Shown here in pieces: positions 38,173-46,992 of a stretch of 64,000 bases of DNA (position 1 is the first letter of the stretch; each line of letters begins with the position of its first letter). Position numbers and translations under genes: made by a program. The DNA is from Tsukamurella sputi (GTDB lineage: Bacteria > Actinomycetota > Actinomycetes > Mycobacteriales > Mycobacteriaceae), in contig NZ_VIGV01000001.1 in the NCBI RefSeq assembly GCF_007858445.1, positions 496,001 to 560,000 on the forward strand, written 5' to 3'. The notes under the pieces were generated by a model. It was not told where the DNA came from. It searched no databases and worked only from the letters and a program-made list of their open reading frames with translations.

Positions 38173-39486
38173 ATGACGCAGCACTACCCGGAGCTCGCGG
38201 AACGTGTTCGCGCCCAGGCGGCCCTGCAACCCGACCTGTACGGCGCCGTCGACTTCGACCGGGCGCCGTTCCGGCACACGACCGACCCCGACGTCCGATC
38301 GTCCCTCCAGCCCGGATTCGGTCGCCGTGCAGCCACCCTCGACGACGAGCGCACCGTCGAGCTCATCGCGACCACGACGCTGTTGGGCGATGTCGTGGCC
38401 GACCCGTACGCCGCGCTCGAACCGCGCTACGGCACTAAGACGCTGGTGGGGATGTTGCGCCGCGCCTGCCGCGAGGGCGTCGAGGCCGTCCCGGACGCAC
38501 CCGAGGAGTTGCGCGCCTTCCTCGCCGCGATGGAGGACACCCCGGACTGGGTCGACATGGCCATGGTCGAGAAGGGCGCCAGGCTCGCGCGCGTCGGTTC
38601 CGCACTCACGGCGCCGTTCATCACCCGCGGGGTGTTCCTCGCGACCTTCCTCAACACGTACGCGGCGCTGCCGATGGCGCTCACCGGCGCATTGTCGGGA
38701 ACGCGCGCCGCGCGCCGGATCAACGAGACCGCCAACTTCTTCGCGGTGACCACGCTCCCCGGCGCCCTGGAGCGGTTCCGCGAGGGCTTCGAGGCCGCCG
38801 CGATGGTGCGCCTCATGCACTCGATGGTCCGGTTCCACGCGCTGACGCGGCCCGGCGCCTGGGATCGCGAGACCTACGGCATCCCCATCCCCCAGGTCGA
38901 CCAGATGCCGGCCGGCACCATCGGCAGCTACCTCCTCGCGATCCGCGCGCGACGGGAGAAGCGGGACTTCGACGCCCACGAACGCGCGATCGTCGAGTTC
39001 AACCGCTACCGCTGCTTCCTCCTCGGCCTGCCCGAGGAACTGCTACCGACCACACCGCAGGGCATCATCGCGGTCTTCAACGGCCGGGCGGCCCTCCTCC
39101 GCGACGATTTCGACGACGAGACCTGCGGCGCGCTCGTCCGCTCCTCCATGGAGGCCTACCTGCGCCCCGAACGCGGCCCGTTCGACGAGGCCGCGAGCAG
39201 GGTGGAGAAGGCCTGGAGCAAGACCTCGTTCGCGATCGCCTTCTGCGACGGCAGACCGTCGAACGCCGCCCGCATGGGCGTGGACTTCACCCCGGTCGAC
39301 GTGGCCCTGGTCGCGCTCACCGCGCCGTTCATCGGCGGGCGGACCATCGCGGCCGAGATCGGAGCCCGCATCCCGTTCGTGCGCGACGGCGTCGACCTGT
39401 ACCTGACGCGACTCATCCATCAGCGCCTCGCCACCTACGGACATCCCGAGTTCGTCTCCGACGGCGCCGACTACGCCCGGACCTGA
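38173..39486 (+). CDS. MpaB/latex-clearing-protein-type oxygenase (DUF2236)
   Basis: A 437-residue protein of the rubber oxygenase/MpaB catalytic domain family: PFITRGVFLATFLNTYAALPM, ARRINETANFFAVTTL and MVRLMHSMVRFHAL, where the His residues would ligate b-type haem. Lcp members cleave polyisoprene with oxygen; most DUF2236 members have unknown substrates. No signal peptide is seen. The ATG at 38173 is favoured over GTG 38170 by AGGAG 5 nt upstream. Controlled probably by the divergent TetR. Confidence 0.85.
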   Translation: MTQHYPELAERVRAQAALQPDLYGAVDFDRAPFRHTTDPDVRSSLQPGFGRRAATLDDERTVELIATTTLLGDVVADPYAALEPRYGTKTLVGMLRRACREGVEAVPDAPEELRAFLAAMEDTPDWVDMAMVEKGARLARVGSALTAPFITRGVFLATFLNTYAALPMALTGALSGTRAARRINETANFFAVTTLPGALERFREGFEAAAMVRLMHSMVRFHALTRPGAWDRETYGIPIPQVDQMPAGTIGSYLLAIRARREKRDFDAHERAIVEFNRYRCFLLGLPEELLPTTPQGIIAVFNGRAALLRDDFDDETCGALVRSSMEAYLRPERGPFDEAASRVEKAWSKTSFAIAFCDGRPSNAARMGVDFTPVDVALVALTAPFIGGRTIAAEIGARIPFVRDGVDLYLTRLIHQRLATYGHPEFVSDGADYART

Positions 39487-39989
39487 CGAGCCCGAGCTAT
39501 CCGGCTACGCACGGGAACGCAGGCCGTGAGGAGCGCGGCAGTGCCGTAGGCCGTCGCCATCGAACCGGCGAGCACCGCGGCGGCGCGCGGCAGCAGAGTC
39601 CGGGAAGACCGGCGGACTCCGGCGTCCCCGAGCCGGTGCGACACCCAGAACCAGAAGGGCAGGACGGCGACCGGCACGGTCGCGACGCCGGGCGAATAGC
39701 CCCGCACCGCTAACGAAACGGCCACATGCGTGAATCCGTGCAGGCCGTAGGCGAGCAGTGCCGCCTGATAGGTCGCCGACCTCCCTCCGGTCCGCACGCC
39801 GTCCACTGCTGCCGCACCGACCACGACACCCATGACACCGATCGCAGTGCGCGCCAGCCCGTCCGAGACCGGAAGACCGTGTTCCCGTGCCCACGGCCCG
39901 ATCATGAACCACTCTTCGGCGTCGTGTGCCGCCCACGCGACGAACAGCCCCGCGGTGGCGGCCGCAGGCACTCCATTACGTTCCGTCAT
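39471..39989 (-). CDS. HXXEE-domain membrane protein
   Basis: A 172-residue protein with four to five membrane helices. AAHDAEEWF near the N-terminus is the HxxEE motif, and LHGFTHVAVS provides further conserved His residues, as in DUF4260/HXXEE-like putative metal or lipid enzymes. Function is unknown. TATAGT lies 8 nt before the ATG. It is divergent from a TetR gene with overlapping -10 elements, and overlaps the MpaB-type gene end by 16 bp. Confidence 0.8.
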   Translation of the reverse strand: MTERNGVPAAATAGLFVAWAAHDAEEWFMIGPWAREHGLPVSDGLARTAIGVMGVVVGAAAVDGVRTGGRSATYQAALLAYGLHGFTHVAVSLAVRGYSPGVATVPVAVLPFWFWVSHRLGDAGVRRSSRTLLPRAAAVLAGSMATAYGTAALLTACVPVRSRIARARQVRA

Positions 39990-39997
39990 GTAACGAA

Positions 39998-40005
39998 ACT
40001 ATACT
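39998..40005. promoter_or_regulatory. Face-to-face overlapping -10 elements
   Basis: ACTATACT contains TATACT on the plus strand (40000-40005, for tetR) and TATAGT on the minus strand (40003-39998, for the HXXEE gene). They share four base pairs. Start codons lie 6-8 nt from each element (GTG 40012; ATG 39989), so both messages are leaderless and polymerase can occupy only one promoter at a time. Confidence 0.65.
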
Positions 40006-40008
40006 GTG

Positions 40009-40587
40009 ATGGTGCCCCCGTCCACCCCCGGAAGACCGCGTAGCGCCGCCGCCGAACGCGCCATCGTCGATGCCGTGCTGGCGGAACTCGAAGCCGTCGG
40101 CTACCAGGGCCTCACGATCGAGTCCGTCGCGCGTCGCGCGGGCGTGGGCCGTCCCACCGTCTACCGCCGGTGGCCGGACCGGGATGCGCTGGTGGTCGGC
40201 GCCCTGACTGCGACGGTGCCTCCCCTGACGGCACCGTCGACCGACGACCCGGTCGCCGATCTGCGAGCACTGGTGACCGGGTTCGTCGGCGGGATCGCGC
40301 GATCCCCCGCCGCGCGGACCGTGCTCGCGGTGCACGCGACCGGGGCCCACCGCCCCGACCTCCGCGCCGCTCTCCACGAGCACTACCTCGCGCCGCGCGC
40401 CGAAGCGCTCGCGGAGACGATCGCCCGTGCCCGGGACGCAGGGGCGATCCGCTCGAACCTGACCGATGAGCAGGTGCGTGACCTGCTCATCGGCCCTGCC
40501 GTCTACCGGTGGCTCATGGTGGGCGAGGTGCCCGACGCGGCCGAACTCGACGGTCTGCTCGACCTCGCGCTCACCGCCCTGTCATGA
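40009..40587 (+). CDS. TetR-family regulator
   Basis: A 192-residue repressor: [47 protein letters not shown] is the helix-turn-helix. The C-terminal domain is of the TetR_C_11 kind. Start candidates are GTG 40006, ATG 40009 and GTG 40012; the last is 6 nt beyond the -10 TATACT and would give a leaderless start, so the N-terminus is uncertain by one or two residues. Likely controls the divergent HXXEE membrane protein. Overlaps the catalase end by 6 bp. Confidence 0.87.
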   Translation: MVPPSTPGRPRSAAAERAIVDAVLAELEAVGYQGLTIESVARRAGVGRPTVYRRWPDRDALVVGALTATVPPLTAPSTDDPVADLRALVTGFVGGIARSPAARTVLAVHATGAHRPDLRAALHEHYLAPRAEALAETIARARDAGAIRSNLTDEQVRDLLIGPAVYRWLMVGEVPDAAELDGLLDLALTALS

Positions 40588-42039
40588 CGCCTGTGCGTCA
40601 CGGACGGCGCGTTCGATGCGCTCGCCGATCTCCGCGTCGATCCGCTTCCAGTACTCGAAGGCTCGCTCCAGCACGGGCTCGCTGACCCCGTCGAGGAGAT
40701 GGCCGGAGACGTTCGACACCAGGCGATCCCGCTGCGCGTCGTCGAGGACCTCGCGCACCAGCGTTCCCGGCTGTGACCAGTCGTCGTCCTCGCGGTGCGC
40801 CACGTACGCGGCGCGCACGATCTCGCCCTGCGCGGCCCACTGCGGCTCCGGCTGCCCCGGGTAGTCGGCGGCCGGGCCGCCCTTCGAGTTGGGCGCGTAG
40901 ACGGGGTCACGGACCGGATCGATCCGCATCGCCCCGTCCTTGGAGTAGCTGCGCACCTCGTTGCGCGGACGGTTCACGGGGATCTGCTTGTAGTTCGCAC
41001 CGAGCCGGGCGCGGTGCGCGTCCGCGTAGGCGAAGACGCGGCCGAGCAGCATCCGATCCGGACTCAGACCGATACCCGGTACCAGGTTGCTGGGCTCGAA
41101 GGCCGCCTGCTCGATCTGGGCGTGGTTGTCGGTCGGGTTGGTGTGCAGCGTCATCCGTCCCACCTCGCGCAGCGGGTAGTCGGCGTGCGGCCAGACCTTG
41201 GTGAGGTCGAAGGGGTTGAACCGGTAGTCGGCCGCGTCGTCGAAGGGCATCAACTGCACCTTCAACGTCCAGCTCGGGTGTTCGCCGCGCGCGATCGCAT
41301 CGAAGAGGTCGCGCACGTGGACGTCGCCGTCGGCGCCCGCGAGGCGGTCCGCCTCCTCCTGTGTCAGCGTTTCGACGCCCTGATCGGAGATGAAGTGGTA
41401 CTTCACCCAGTGCTTGACGCCCTCCGCGTTCACCCACAGATAGGTGTGCGAGCCGTAGCCGTTCATGTGCCGCCACGACTTCGGGATCCCGCGATCGCCC
41501 ATGAGCCAGGTGACCTGGTGCGCGGACTCGGGCGACAACGTCCAGAAATCCCACTGCATATCGTGATCGCGCAGATTGTTGTCGGCGCGCCGCTTCTGCG
41601 AGCGGATGAAGTGCTGGAACTTGAGCGGATCCTTGATGAAGAACACCGGGGTGTTGTTCCCGACCAGGTCGTACACCCCCTCGGTGGTGTAGAACTTCAG
41701 CGCGAAACCGCGGGGGTCGCGCCAGGTGTCGGGGCTTCCCCGCTCCCCCGCCACCGTCGAGAAGCGCGCCACCATCTCCGTTTTCGTCTCCGGGGCGAAG
41801 ACGGCCGCGCAGGTGAAGTCCGTGACGTCGGCCGTGGTCTCGAAGGTCCCGAACGCGCCGCTGCCCTTGGCGTGGGGCTGGCGTTCGGGGATCCGCTCAC
41901 GGTTGAACTGAGCCATCTGCTCGATCAGGTAGTGATCGTGCAGGACGATGGGACCGGAGGCGCCGACCGTGAGCGAGTGTTCGTCGCTCCCGGCCGGCGC
42001 TCCGGAGTCGGACGTGGTGTAGTTGGGGTTCTGGGACAA
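40582..42039 (-). CDS. katA: Monofunctional haem catalase
   Basis: A 485-residue small-subunit (clade 3) catalase. Distal His56 in [29 protein letters not shown], and proximal haem Tyr in [17 protein letters not shown] with [12 protein letters not shown] are intact. It destroys hydrogen peroxide. No ATG or GTG fits: translation seems to start at TTG 42039, with GGAGGTG 7-9 nt upstream. A longer reading upstream to 42555 contains no family sequence. Confidence 0.95.
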   Translation of the reverse strand: MSQNPNYTTSDSGAPAGSDEHSLTVGASGPIVLHDHYLIEQMAQFNRERIPERQPHAKGSGAFGTFETTADVTDFTCAAVFAPETKTEMVARFSTVAGERGSPDTWRDPRGFALKFYTTEGVYDLVGNNTPVFFIKDPLKFQHFIRSQKRRADNNLRDHDMQWDFWTLSPESAHQVTWLMGDRGIPKSWRHMNGYGSHTYLWVNAEGVKHWVKYHFISDQGVETLTQEEADRLAGADGDVHVRDLFDAIARGEHPSWTLKVQLMPFDDAADYRFNPFDLTKVWPHADYPLREVGRMTLHTNPTDNHAQIEQAAFEPSNLVPGIGLSPDRMLLGRVFAYADAHRARLGANYKQIPVNRPRNEVRSYSKDGAMRIDPVRDPVYAPNSKGGPAADYPGQPEPQWAAQGEIVRAAYVAHREDDDWSQPGTLVREVLDDAQRDRLVSNVSGHLLDGVSEPVLERAFEYWKRIDAEIGERIERAVRDAQAS

Positions 42040-42161
42040 GGTACGGCACCTCCGCGTATCTGATTGTCGTTCAGGGCTGTTCACACCCGTCGGGCTGAGC
42101 GGCGGGCGGAAACGCGGTCCGTTCCCACCGTACCCGCGTTCGGCCGGCGGCGCCGGGAACG

Positions 42162-43370
42162 TCAGGACCGGGACTCGAGATGCCCCGGTAGGCGCCGCAT
42201 GACCTCCTCCAGCGGCCCCGTCGATCGGCGCCGGAACCACGCCGTTGCGAAGACGAAGGCGCCCGCCGTGAAGGCGAGCCACATCGCCGTGCCGCGCCAG
42301 TCCGTCTCGAGCCATGCCTGTTGGCGCGAGTCCTGCACCGTGTGCAGCAGCACGAAGACCGCCACGATGTGAAGGCAGTACAGCGACAGCGACATCCGAC
42401 CGACCCGCGCCACCGGGGCGAGCAGGCGCGGGGCGCGCGCACCCAGGAGCAGGCAGGCGCCGATCAGCACGAGCGCGAACCCGATGTTGCCGATGACCTC
42501 GAGCTGCGTACCGGAGTGCGGCTGCGCACCGACGAACCGGTAGGCATCGCTCCACACCCAGCCCCAGGCGCTGCGCTCGGCGTCACCCGCCGCCTGCCGG
42601 CCCGCCGCGGTGATCACACCGCCGAAACCGTCGAAGACCGTTCCGGTGGCGGACGAGAGTGCCCAGGCCATCGGGTATGCGAGCATCAGTGCGGTGCCGG
42701 CGCCGATCAGGCGGGCGGCGGTCGCACGACGGTCGAGCGCGAGACGCCCCACCGCGATGCCGGCGATGAGATAGGCGATCCAGATCAGCACCGGGTAGTT
42801 ACCGGTGGCGATGAGCTTCGCGAACTCGGTGTCAGGATCCCCGAACCGGGTGATCAGCGCGATCGCTCCGGCGTTCACGAGCGGACCGAGGAGCGCCGCG
42901 CTCGCGGCCGTCGCGACGAGGGCCCGGTCGCTCAGTGCGAACAGCGGGAGCGCGAGCCAGAACAGGACGGCGTAGGTCGCGAGGATGATCGAGATGTGCA
43001 CGCCGAGGGTGACCAGCACTCCGCCGACGAAGAATAGGAAGACGCCGCGGTAGACGATCTCCCGGCGTCGGGCCGCCACGGCGTCACCGGTGCGGCCGCG
43101 GGTCATCAATCCGAGCCCGAGGCCAGAGAGCAGGACGAAGAGCGCGGATGATCGTCCGACGACGATGCCGTCCCACGTGGACGGATCGAGGAGGACGAAC
43201 TCCTGTTTGCGCCCGACGTGCGCGTAGAACATGCCGATCACGGCGAGCGCGCGGGCGAGATCGAGTCCGATCATCCGAGCCGCAGGCCGACGGTTCACCG
43301 GCGACGGGCCAGCGACGGCAGGACTCGCCGCATCGGGAGCGAGCGTGGTGGTACTGGTGGTCATGGTCAT
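42162..43370 (-). CDS. DUF418/heparan-N-acetyltransferase-like membrane protein
   Basis: A 402-residue protein with ten or eleven membrane helices. [22 protein letters not shown] and [16 protein letters not shown] are the family opening. Later [19 protein letters not shown] is the acyltransferase-3/DUF418 C-terminal motif. It probably acetylates or otherwise modifies an envelope compound. AGGAAGG precedes the ATG at 43370. It follows the multicopper oxidase in the same direction, 66 bp away. Confidence 0.85.
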   Translation of the reverse strand: MTMTTSTTTLAPDAASPAVAGPSPVNRRPAARMIGLDLARALAVIGMFYAHVGRKQEFVLLDPSTWDGIVVGRSSALFVLLSGLGLGLMTRGRTGDAVAARRREIVYRGVFLFFVGGVLVTLGVHISIILATYAVLFWLALPLFALSDRALVATAASAALLGPLVNAGAIALITRFGDPDTEFAKLIATGNYPVLIWIAYLIAGIAVGRLALDRRATAARLIGAGTALMLAYPMAWALSSATGTVFDGFGGVITAAGRQAAGDAERSAWGWVWSDAYRFVGAQPHSGTQLEVIGNIGFALVLIGACLLLGARAPRLLAPVARVGRMSLSLYCLHIVAVFVLLHTVQDSRQQAWLETDWRGTAMWLAFTAGAFVFATAWFRRRSTGPLEEVMRRLPGHLESRS

Positions 43371-43436
43371 CGACCTTCCTGCGGACGCGGATCGCGTGCC
43401 CGCACGGGGTTCCGTAGGGGTGTAGGAGGTCTCGGC

Positions 43437-45047
43437 TCAGTGGCCGCCGTGCGGCGCCGAGCCGAATGAGGCGGGCGCAGGCGCTCCGGGCATCTCCATC
43501 CCGGGCATGCCGGCCATGTCGAGGCGGGTGGGCGCAGTCTGGCCCTTGCCCGCCACGACGAACTGGCCCATCATTCCGCGGTCCTCATGGAGCAGCAGGT
43601 GGCAGTGGTACATGTAGGGCAGGGTCAGATCGGTGTAGTCCGTGAACCGCATCGCGAGCGCGCAGTGATCGCCGGGCGCGAGGTAGACGGTGTCCTTCCA
43701 CCCACTCAGCGCCGCGGGTGGCGGTGCGCCGTTGAACGAGGTGATCTGGAACTGCACGTCGTGGACGTGGAAGTTGTGGGGCCAGTTGTCCTTGTTGCGC
43801 ACCGTCCACACCTCGGTCGTGTCGACGACGGGCGCGAGGTCGATGCGGCTCATGTCCATCCGCTCGCCGTTGATCATGTACCACTGCAGGTCGAAGGTGC
43901 GGGTGGCCGGAGACGCGGTCGTGGCCCCCGCTGCGAGCGGCGCGATCCCGGCGAGCGTGCGCGGCACCGGGCCGGCGCCGCTCTCGAGACGATCGGCCCC
44001 GACGAGTTCGAGCACGTCCAGGGTGTCGTCCTGCCCGTACGCGCGTGCGGTGTCGCCGGACATCCTGCCGCGCACCGTCGTCGGATACGAGCGGAGCATG
44101 ACGCGCTCGCCGGCGGCGATCGGTACGACGATCTCGGCGCGCTCCCCCGGGCTGAGCATCAGCCGGGTCAGCGGCACCGGTGCGGCGAGCAGCCCACCGT
44201 CGGAGGCGATCATCTCGAACCGCCTTCCGTCGGCGAAGCCGAACTCGAAGCATCGCGCGGACGCGCCGTTGAGCAGCCGCAGCCGCATCCTGCCGCGGCG
44301 GGCGAGGAGGCCGGCACCGGCGATGCCGTTGGTGATCACCGTCGGGCCGATCAGACCCGATGTTCCGGCACCGCTCTCGTCGAGCGCACCGTCGGGCGTG
44401 AACTTCCGGTCCTGCACCACGACGGGGACGTCGTCGACGCCGTACTCGGACGGCAGGCCGAGAGCGTCCTGCGCGTCGTCGTCGAGCAGGAAGAACCCGG
44501 AGAGCCCGCGGTAGACGTGCTTCTCGGTCACGCCGTGCGGGTGCGGGTGGTACCAGAGCGTCGAGGCCCGCTGCCGCACCGTCCATTCCGCCTGCCAGGT
44601 GCCGTTCGGCTCGATCATCTGGTGCGGTCCGCCGTCAGCGCGGGCCGGGACGTGCATGCCGTGCCAGTGCACGCTCGTCGCCTCGGCGAGGCGGTTCCGG
44701 ACGGTGACCGCGACCGCCTCACCGCCCCGGGCGCGCAGGGTCGGGCCGAGGACGTCCCCGTTGAATCCCCATGTGGCACTCCGCCGGCCGGCGATGATCT
44801 CCGACGATCCCGCCTGCGCGGTGAGATCGAAGCGCCGCACCCCGTCCGCACCGACCACCGATCGCGCGAGCGGCGGGATCGGCAGCGCGCGCCGGCCGCC
44901 GGGAAGCGCGGGCGCGGAGGCCGACGGGCCGGGGCGGCATCCGACGAGGGCGGTGCCCGCGAGCGGTGCGGCGACGAGGGCGGTGAGGAAGGTGCGGCGC
45001 GGTGTGCCGGCGACGGCGCGCGGCCGCTCGGTGAGGTCGTTGATCAT
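43437..45047 (-). CDS. Exported multicopper oxidase (Tat)
   Basis: A 536-residue three-cupredoxin oxidase. TPRRTFLTALVAAPLAGTALVGC is a twin-arginine signal that also has a lipobox-like LVGC. The four copper motifs are complete: HWHGMH, WYHPHPHG, HNFHVHD and MYHCHLLLHEDRGMM (type 1 axial Met). The C-terminal tail is rich in Met and His (MAGMPGMEMPG ... HGGH), suitable for binding excess copper. It likely oxidises Cu(I), or phenolic/metal substrates, outside the membrane. ATG 45047 with GAGGG upstream. Confidence 0.92.
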   Translation of the reverse strand: MINDLTERPRAVAGTPRRTFLTALVAAPLAGTALVGCRPGPSASAPALPGGRRALPIPPLARSVVGADGVRRFDLTAQAGSSEIIAGRRSATWGFNGDVLGPTLRARGGEAVAVTVRNRLAEATSVHWHGMHVPARADGGPHQMIEPNGTWQAEWTVRQRASTLWYHPHPHGVTEKHVYRGLSGFFLLDDDAQDALGLPSEYGVDDVPVVVQDRKFTPDGALDESGAGTSGLIGPTVITNGIAGAGLLARRGRMRLRLLNGASARCFEFGFADGRRFEMIASDGGLLAAPVPLTRLMLSPGERAEIVVPIAAGERVMLRSYPTTVRGRMSGDTARAYGQDDTLDVLELVGADRLESGAGPVPRTLAGIAPLAAGATTASPATRTFDLQWYMINGERMDMSRIDLAPVVDTTEVWTVRNKDNWPHNFHVHDVQFQITSFNGAPPPAALSGWKDTVYLAPGDHCALAMRFTDYTDLTLPYMYHCHLLLHEDRGMMGQFVVAGKGQTAPTRLDMAGMPGMEMPGAPAPASFGSAPHGGH

Positions 45048-45091
45048 GGCTTCAACCCTCGTCGGCGGCGGGGCCCCGCGACTCCGCCCTT

Positions 45092-45159
45092 CGGACGGGG
45101 TTTCGGCCGTCCGGACTGGCCGGGAGGGGGTTGACATTCTTTTGCGGAACGGCTAAGCA
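45092..45159 (+). promoter_or_regulatory. Promoter region of the second histidine kinase
   Basis: TTGACA (45131-45136) and TAAGCA (45154-45159) with a 17-bp spacer form a good promoter. A palindrome CGGACGG-N8-CCGTCCG (45092-45113) sits just upstream, about 20 bp before -35. A second, leaderless -10 TACGGT (45197-45202) lies 6 nt before the start codon. Confidence 0.55.
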
Positions 45160-45208
45160 CGCAGGTCACGGCTTTTGGTGGGACCCGACGGTGCCGTACG
45201 GTGCTGCC

Positions 45209-46324
45209 ATGTCACGCACCAGCTGGACCGTCGGCGTGCGGGTCGCTCCCCTCGTGGTGGTGCCCGTACTCCTCGCGGTGAGCGTGTACCCCGGGCGCTT
45301 CCACGCCTCGCCGGGCTACATCGCCGGATCGATGCTCGCCGCGGTGCTCTTCGCCCTCGGCAGCCGCGCACCGTTCGCGGTCTCGATCGCGTTGTCGGTG
45401 CTCTGCGGGTGGTTGCTGTCGGTGGAGGCCTGGGGACCCGCGGGCCTGGTCCCCTACCTCGCGGCGCTCGCCCTCGCCGAGCTCGCCGCCTCGCAACGCC
45501 CGCGGTGGCAGATCGTCGCGGCGACCGCGGTGTGGGCGGCCTGTTACATCACGGGATCGGTGCTCGACAACGAGCAGCACACGCTCGTGCGGGTGCTCGC
45601 CGAGACGATCAGCTTCGTCGGCCTGCCCGTCGTGGGCGGGCTGTACATGCGGGAGCGGTTCACCCAGGCGGAACGCGAGCGTCGGGAGCTGGAACGTGAA
45701 GCGCTGCACGCCCGGCGGGACGAGCGGGCGGCGCTGGCACGGGAACTGCACGACCTGATGGCGCATCACATGTCGGCCATCTCGCTCCGCGTGGGAGTGG
45801 CGCGGACCGTCTACGCGGGCATCGATCCCGGGCTCGACGAGGTCCTCTCGGACATCCACGAGACGGCCACGGACTCGCTCGCCGACATCCGCCGGCTGCT
45901 GGCCGCGATGCGCGCGCGGGAGCCCGCGGCGGACCGGACGATCGACGACGCCGAGAGCGAGATCCGGCGCGCCGTGGAGCGCACCGTCGACGCCGGTTTC
46001 GACGTGGACGCGCGGATCGATCTCGGGGACGCACCGCCCGCCGCGATCGACGCCCTGACTCTGGTGCGGGTCGTGCAGGAGGCCCTCACCAACGTCATGA
46101 AGCACGCGCCCCAGGGCGCTCGCGTCTCCGTGGGCGTGCGGCGTGCCGACGGTGCCTGGGAGGCCCGTGTCGCCAGCCCGCTGCCCGCGCACGCGACCCG
46201 CGGGCACGGCTACGGCCTCACCGGGATGGCCGAGCGCGCCGAACTGGCGGGCGGCAGCATCACGGCGGGCCCGCAGGGCGACCAGTGGATCGTCACACTG
46301 TCCGTTCCGACGCGCGCGGAGTAG
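45209..46324 (+). CDS. Membrane sensor histidine kinase (HisKA_3)
   Basis: A 371-residue kinase with five to six membrane helices in residues 10-145, phospho-acceptor His in ALARELHDLMAHHMS, and an ATPase domain with GHGYGLTGMAERAELAGG. The ATG at 45209 is set by TACGGT 6 nt upstream. Its partner regulator lies immediately downstream but on the opposite strand, one base from its stop: an unusual tail-to-tail arrangement for a kinase and its regulator. Divergent from the multicopper oxidase gene. Confidence 0.9.
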   Translation: MSRTSWTVGVRVAPLVVVPVLLAVSVYPGRFHASPGYIAGSMLAAVLFALGSRAPFAVSIALSVLCGWLLSVEAWGPAGLVPYLAALALAELAASQRPRWQIVAATAVWAACYITGSVLDNEQHTLVRVLAETISFVGLPVVGGLYMRERFTQAERERRELEREALHARRDERAALARELHDLMAHHMSAISLRVGVARTVYAGIDPGLDEVLSDIHETATDSLADIRRLLAAMRAREPAADRTIDDAESEIRRAVERTVDAGFDVDARIDLGDAPPAAIDALTLVRVVQEALTNVMKHAPQGARVSVGVRRADGAWEARVASPLPAHATRGHGYGLTGMAERAELAGGSITAGPQGDQWIVTLSVPTRAE

Positions 46325-46325
46325 C

Positions 46326-46967
46326 TCAGTCGCGAGTGGCGAAGCGCGCCAACTCGACCCGCGAACCGGCGCCGGTCTTCTGCCGGAGGTTCGCGATGTG
46401 CGCCTTCACCGTCGACTCCGCGACGTGCAGCCGGGCGGCGATGGCCGCGTTGCCCAGCCCTTCGGCGACGAGGGAGAGCACGTCGTTCTCCCGGTCCGTG
46501 AGCGGCACCGCGGGCTCCTGCACCGTCGGAGCGGCCGACGCGGATCGGGCACGGAGCGCCTCGCCGAGAACGCGGCGCGCGGGCCCCGGCGACATCGGGA
46601 CCTCCCCGTCGAGTGCGCGACGCAGGTTGTCGAGCAGGGCCTCCGGGGCGATGTCCTTGACCAGGAAGCCGACGGCTCCCGCGGCGAGCGCGGGGTACAT
46701 GTGCTCGTCGTCGTCGAAGGTGGTGAGCACGACGATGCGTGCGGCCGGATCCGCGGCGATGATCTGCTCGATGCCCCGGACCCCGTCGACACCCGGCATT
46801 CGCAGGTCCATGAGCACGACATCGGGCTCGAGCTCGCGGTACGCGCGCGCCGCCTCGTCGCCGTTGGCGGCCTCGCCCGCGACGGTGAAGTCGGGCGCGG
46901 CCGTGAGCAGCATGCGCAGTCCGTCGCGGATGAGACGCTGGTCGTCGACGATCAACACGCTGCTCAC
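46326..46967 (-). CDS. NarL/FixJ-type response regulator
   Basis: A 213-residue regulator: acceptor Asp54 in VVLMDLRMPG, Lys in FLVKDIAPE, then a LuxR helix-turn-helix (LTDRENDVLSLVAEGLGNAAIAARLHVAESTVKAHIANLRQKT). GTG start at 46967. Faces the histidine kinase gene tail to tail, one base apart. It follows the M13 peptidase gene? No: the peptidase lies upstream on the same strand and ends 26 bp before it, so the two may be cotranscribed. Confidence 0.9.
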   Translation of the reverse strand: MSSVLIVDDQRLIRDGLRMLLTAAPDFTVAGEAANGDEAARAYRELEPDVVLMDLRMPGVDGVRGIEQIIAADPAARIVVLTTFDDDEHMYPALAAGAVGFLVKDIAPEALLDNLRRALDGEVPMSPGPARRVLGEALRARSASAAPTVQEPAVPLTDRENDVLSLVAEGLGNAAIAARLHVAESTVKAHIANLRQKTGAGSRVELARFATRD

Positions 46968-46992
46968 GGCACGATCCTAGACCGCCGACGGA

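Noticed and set aside
39975-39997. Possible TetR palindrome around TTACGTTCCGTCATGTAACG
   Set aside because: Arms match in only 4-5 bases with a long spacer, too weak to call; only the overlapping -10 elements were kept.
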